Below, piece by piece: positions 4,887 to 6,966 of a stretch of 6,966 nucleotides of DNA. The stretch is from Nitrospirota bacterium (lineage in GTDB: Bacteria > Nitrospirota > Nitrospiria > Nitrospirales > Nitrospiraceae). The notes under the pieces were generated by a model. The model was not told where the DNA came from. It worked only from the letters and a program-made list of their open reading frames with translations, and did no database searches. Made by a program: the position numbers and the translations under genes. The stretch's first letter is position 1; each line of letters begins with the position of its first letter. The stretch covers positions 1-6,966 of the forward strand of contig SCVQ01000121.1 of NCBI GenBank assembly GCA_004296865.1, written 5' to 3'.

Positions 4887-5969
4887 ATGCCGCTGAAAGT
4901 ACATCCTGACATCGCGTCGTTGGTTCCCTACCTCCCGGGCAAACCGATCGAGGAGTTGGAACGGGAACTCGGTATCCCCCGCGCCATCAAACTGGCGTCC
5001 AACGAGAACCCGCTCGGCCCCTCGCCGAAGGCCCTGGCCGTGCTGACGGAAGTCGCCGGGACGTTGAATCGGTACCCGGACGGGGGCGCGCACCGCCTCC
5101 GCCGCGCGCTGGCCGACCACTACAAGGTGACGCCGGACCAGGTCATCCTGGGCAACGGCTCCGACGAGATCATCGGCCTGCTCGTCCGCACCTTCCTGTC
5201 CCCCGGCGACGAAGCGGTCATGGCGGATCAGACCTTCGTGATCTACAAGATGGAAGTCACCGCTGCACACGGCGTCCCGGTGATTGTGCCCCTGAAGGCA
5301 GGGCGCCACGATTTGCCGGCCATGGCGAAGGCCGTGACCCCGCGGACCAGGCTGCTGTTCGTCTGTAATCCGAACAACCCGACCGGCACCATGGTCGCCG
5401 CCGAGGACGTCGCCGCGCTGATGGCACAGGTTCCGGACGAGGTCATTGTGGTCTTCGACGAGGCCTATTACGAATACGTCGTCAGCCGGGACTTCCCCGA
5501 CAGCCTGGGCTACGTCACACAAAACCGGAACGTCATCGTGCTGCGCACCTTCTCCAAGGTTTACGGCCTGGCGGGGTTGCGCATCGGCTATGGCCTGACG
5601 ACGCCGGAGATCACCGGCTATCTGAATCGAGTCCGTCCGCCGTTCAATGCCAACAGCCTGGCCCAACGGGCCGCGCTCGCGGCGCTGGGAGACGAGGAGC
5701 ACGTCGCTCGGAGCCGGGCCATGAATCAGGCCGAAATGGCGCGTGTCCGCACGGAACTCGTTTCGCTCGGCCTCCAGCCCCTCCCCAGCGAAGCCAACTT
5801 TCTGTATTTCGACGTCGGACGGAGCGGCCGGGAGGTCTTCGAGGCGCTGCTCCGCGAAGGCGTCATTGTCCGCCACATCGAAGGCCGCATGCTGCGGGTC
5901 ACCATCGGCCTGCCGGAAGAAAACACCCGCTTTCTCCAGGCGCTGAAGGCCGTCCTTCAGCGAGGATAA
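4887..5969 (+). CDS. hisC: Histidinol-phosphate aminotransferase family enzyme, probable aromatic aminotransferase
   Basis: This 360-residue PLP-dependent fold-type I aminotransferase of the HisC subgroup begins with the typical pattern IKLASNENPLGPSP (34-47). It continues with RYPDGGAHRLRRAL (62-75), GNGSDEII (89-96), CNPNNPTG (160-167), FDEAYYEY (190-197, PLP-contacting Asp191 and Tyr194) and the Schiff-base region TFSKVYGLAGLRIGYG (221-236, Lys224). The C-terminal MLRVTIGLPEEN (335-346) holds the substrate-carboxylate Arg337. HisC enzymes convert imidazole-acetol phosphate plus glutamate to histidinol phosphate, and several also transaminate phenylpyruvate and 4-hydroxyphenylpyruvate. Its place between pheA and aroF suggests it performs the last step of phenylalanine (and tyrosine) synthesis, with or without a histidine role; sequence alone does not separate these. 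The ATG follows the pheA stop by 4 nt with no Shine-Dalgarno, suggesting translational coupling. The last codons form a strong stem-loop. Confidence 0.93.
   Translation: MPLKVHPDIASLVPYLPGKPIEELERELGIPRAIKLASNENPLGPSPKALAVLTEVAGTLNRYPDGGAHRLRRALADHYKVTPDQVILGNGSDEIIGLLVRTFLSPGDEAVMADQTFVIYKMEVTAAHGVPVIVPLKAGRHDLPAMAKAVTPRTRLLFVCNPNNPTGTMVAAEDVAALMAQVPDEVIVVFDEAYYEYVVSRDFPDSLGYVTQNRNVIVLRTFSKVYGLAGLRIGYGLTTPEITGYLNRVRPPFNANSLAQRAALAALGDEEHVARSRAMNQAEMARVRTELVSLGLQPLPSEANFLYFDVGRSGREVFEALLREGVIVRHIEGRMLRVTIGLPEENTRFLQALKAVLQRG
5941..5962 (+). other. Perfect 9-bp stem-loop at the 3' end of hisC
   Basis: CGCTGAAGG (5941-5949) and CCTTCAGCG (5954-5962) are exact reverse complements around a CCGT loop. 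The structure lies inside the last hisC codons, just before the TAA at 5967-5969 and about 20 nt before the aroF ribosome binding site. No T-run follows, so it should not terminate transcription. It may be an mRNA stability or processing hairpin, or a coding coincidence. Confidence 0.5.
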
Positions 5970-5980
5970 GTCGACGGAAG

Positions 5981-5990
5981 AAGGAAGAGG
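5981..5990 (+). promoter_or_regulatory. Purine-rich ribosome binding site of aroF
   Basis: AAGGAAGAGG ends 5 nt before the ATG at 5996. It lies in a 26-nt gap between hisC and aroF that is almost all purine after 5976. Its strength contrasts with hisC, which has no visible site, so aroF can initiate independently even though it is cotranscribed. Confidence 0.75.
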
Positions 5991-5995
5991 AAACC

Positions 5996-6966
5996 ATGAT
6001 TATCGTCTTGAAACCCGAAGCCACCGAGCGCGACATCGATCACCTGTTGGACCGGCTCCGCGAACTCGGTTTGAAATCCCATATCTCGCACGGCGAAGAG
6101 CGCACGATCATCGGCATCATCGGCGATGATCGGATTCTTCAGAGCCAGCCGCTGACCGCCTTCCCGGGAGTGGAAAGCGTCACCCCCATCCTGGCGCCCT
6201 GGAAACTGGTCAGCCGCGAGTTCAAGAAAGACAACACGGTCATCGACGTGAACGGCGTCAAGATCGGGGGCAAGAAAATCGTGGTCATGGCGGGGCCCTG
6301 CGCGGTGGAAAAGTTGGAGCTGACCGTCGGGATCGCCCACGAGGTCAAGGCCGGCGGCGGCACTGTGTTGCGAGGCGGCGCCTACAAGCCCCGCACGTCG
6401 CCCTATGCCTTTCAGGGCGTCGGTCGGGAGGGGTTGGACTACCTGCTGGAAGCCAAAAAGCAAACAGGGCTCCCGGTGGTGAGCGAGATTCTGGATACGC
6501 GCGACATCGAACTGTTCCTCCAGAAGGCGGACATCATTCAGATCGGCGCGCGTAACATGCAGAACTTCGAACTGCTCAAGGAAGTCGGCTCCTACGACAA
6601 GCCGGTCCTCCTCAAGCGGGGCTTGTCGGCGACCATCAAGGAGTTCCTCCTCTCCGCCGAGTACATCATGTCCCGGGGCAACCGGAACGTGATGCTCTGC
6701 GAGCGCGGCATCCGCACCTTCGAAACGCAATACCGCAACACGTTGGACCTGGCGGCCATCCCGTCCCTCAAAGAGCTCTCCCACTTGCCGGTTATCGTGG
6801 ACCCCAGCCATGCCACCGGCAAATGGAATCTGGTCGCGCCGATGTCCAAAGCCGCCGTCGCGGCCGGTGCCGACGGCCTGTTGATCGAGGTCCATTCCCA
6901 TCCCGAATGCGCCCTCTGCGACGGCGAGGAATCCATCAAGCCGGCCAAGTTCAAGGAACTGATGCA
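5996..6966 (+). CDS. aroF: 3-deoxy-7-phosphoheptulonate synthase, type I-beta with regulatory N-domain (3' end outside window)
   Basis: DAHP synthase condenses phosphoenolpyruvate and erythrose 4-phosphate in the first step of the shikimate pathway. The window holds 323 codons; the family is about 335-350 residues, so only a short C-terminal piece is missing. Residues 1 to about 70 ([20 protein letters not shown]...) form the ferredoxin-like domain found in the Thermotoga maritima-type enzymes, which mediates tyrosine/phenylalanine feedback. The catalytic barrel starts near 95 with [10 protein letters not shown]. The metal ligands expected from the T. maritima enzyme fall at the same numbers here: Cys102, His272 (in DPSHATG), Glu298 and Asp309. 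PEP/phosphate residues appear in [13 protein letters not shown] (125-137, Arg126 and Lys131), GARNMQN (184-190) and LLKRG (205-209). It follows hisC by 26 bp, apparently in the pheA transcription unit. The subgroup is sometimes named aroG or aroA; aroF is used here for type I-beta. Confidence 0.95.
   Translation, partial: MIIVLKPEATERDIDHLLDRLRELGLKSHISHGEERTIIGIIGDDRILQSQPLTAFPGVESVTPILAPWKLVSREFKKDNTVIDVNGVKIGGKKIVVMAGPCAVEKLELTVGIAHEVKAGGGTVLRGGAYKPRTSPYAFQGVGREGLDYLLEAKKQTGLPVVSEILDTRDIELFLQKADIIQIGARNMQNFELLKEVGSYDKPVLLKRGLSATIKEFLLSAEYIMSRGNRNVMLCERGIRTFETQYRNTLDLAAIPSLKELSHLPVIVDPSHATGKWNLVAPMSKAAVAAGADGLLIEVHSHPECALCDGEESIKPAKFKELM

Noticed and set aside
4845..5876. Long open frame (343 codons) on the - strand opposite hisC
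   Set aside because: It lies antisense to a fully recognisable enzyme. The predicted protein has no family motifs, and such frames arise from strong G/C bias at third codon positions.
5957..6901. Long open frame (314 codons) on the - strand opposite aroF
   Set aside because: It is antisense to an intact DAHP synthase with all catalytic residues. Its composition and lack of motifs mark it as a shadow frame.

Overview
The window is a stretch of bacterial chromosome, roughly 60% G+C. All recognisable genes lie on the + strand and are housekeeping or biosynthetic genes. The proteins and gene order (yebC-ruvA-ruvB, then pheA-hisC-aroF), together with the style of the intergenic palindromes, suggest a Nitrospira-like member of the Nitrospirota. 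That placement is an inference from remembered patterns and has not been tested by alignment. I see no phage, plasmid, CRISPR, tRNA or rRNA genes.

Layout. Positions 2-232 hold the 3' end of a small predicted membrane protein. Positions 233-552 have no gene. They contain a short GC hairpin, a candidate promoter, and a 189-bp MITE-like element (348-536) bounded by imperfect 26-27-bp terminal inverted repeats. The element ends just before the yebC ribosome binding site. The DNA-processing block follows: yebC (553-1302), an 87-bp gap filled mostly by a long imperfect hairpin, ruvA (1390-1995), an unrecognised cysteine-rich predicted exported protein (1999-2535), and ruvB (2585-3589). The ruvC gene, which often sits between yebC and ruvA, is not in the window.

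The 210-bp gap after ruvB holds a second large hairpin and a candidate promoter. Both large hairpins are built from degenerate 7-bp units related to CTGAANG, so they probably belong to one family of dispersed intergenic repeats.

The aromatic amino acid block follows: pheA (3800-4882; chorismate mutase, prephenate dehydratase and ACT domains), hisC (4887-5969; aminotransferase) and aroF (5996 to beyond the window end; type I-beta DAHP synthase with an N-terminal ferredoxin-like regulatory domain). AroF makes the first committed metabolite of the shikimate pathway. PheA converts chorismate through prephenate to phenylpyruvate, and the HisC-family enzyme probably transaminates it to phenylalanine, perhaps in addition to its histidine-pathway role. 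Both the entry enzyme and the branch enzyme carry domains expected to sense the end products.

The items most worth a second look are the MITE-like element in the yebC leader, the missing ruvC, the exported Cys-rich protein between ruvA and ruvB, the shared heptad-repeat hairpins, and a perfect 9-bp stem-loop at the 3' end of hisC. I found no convincing new multi-gene system.
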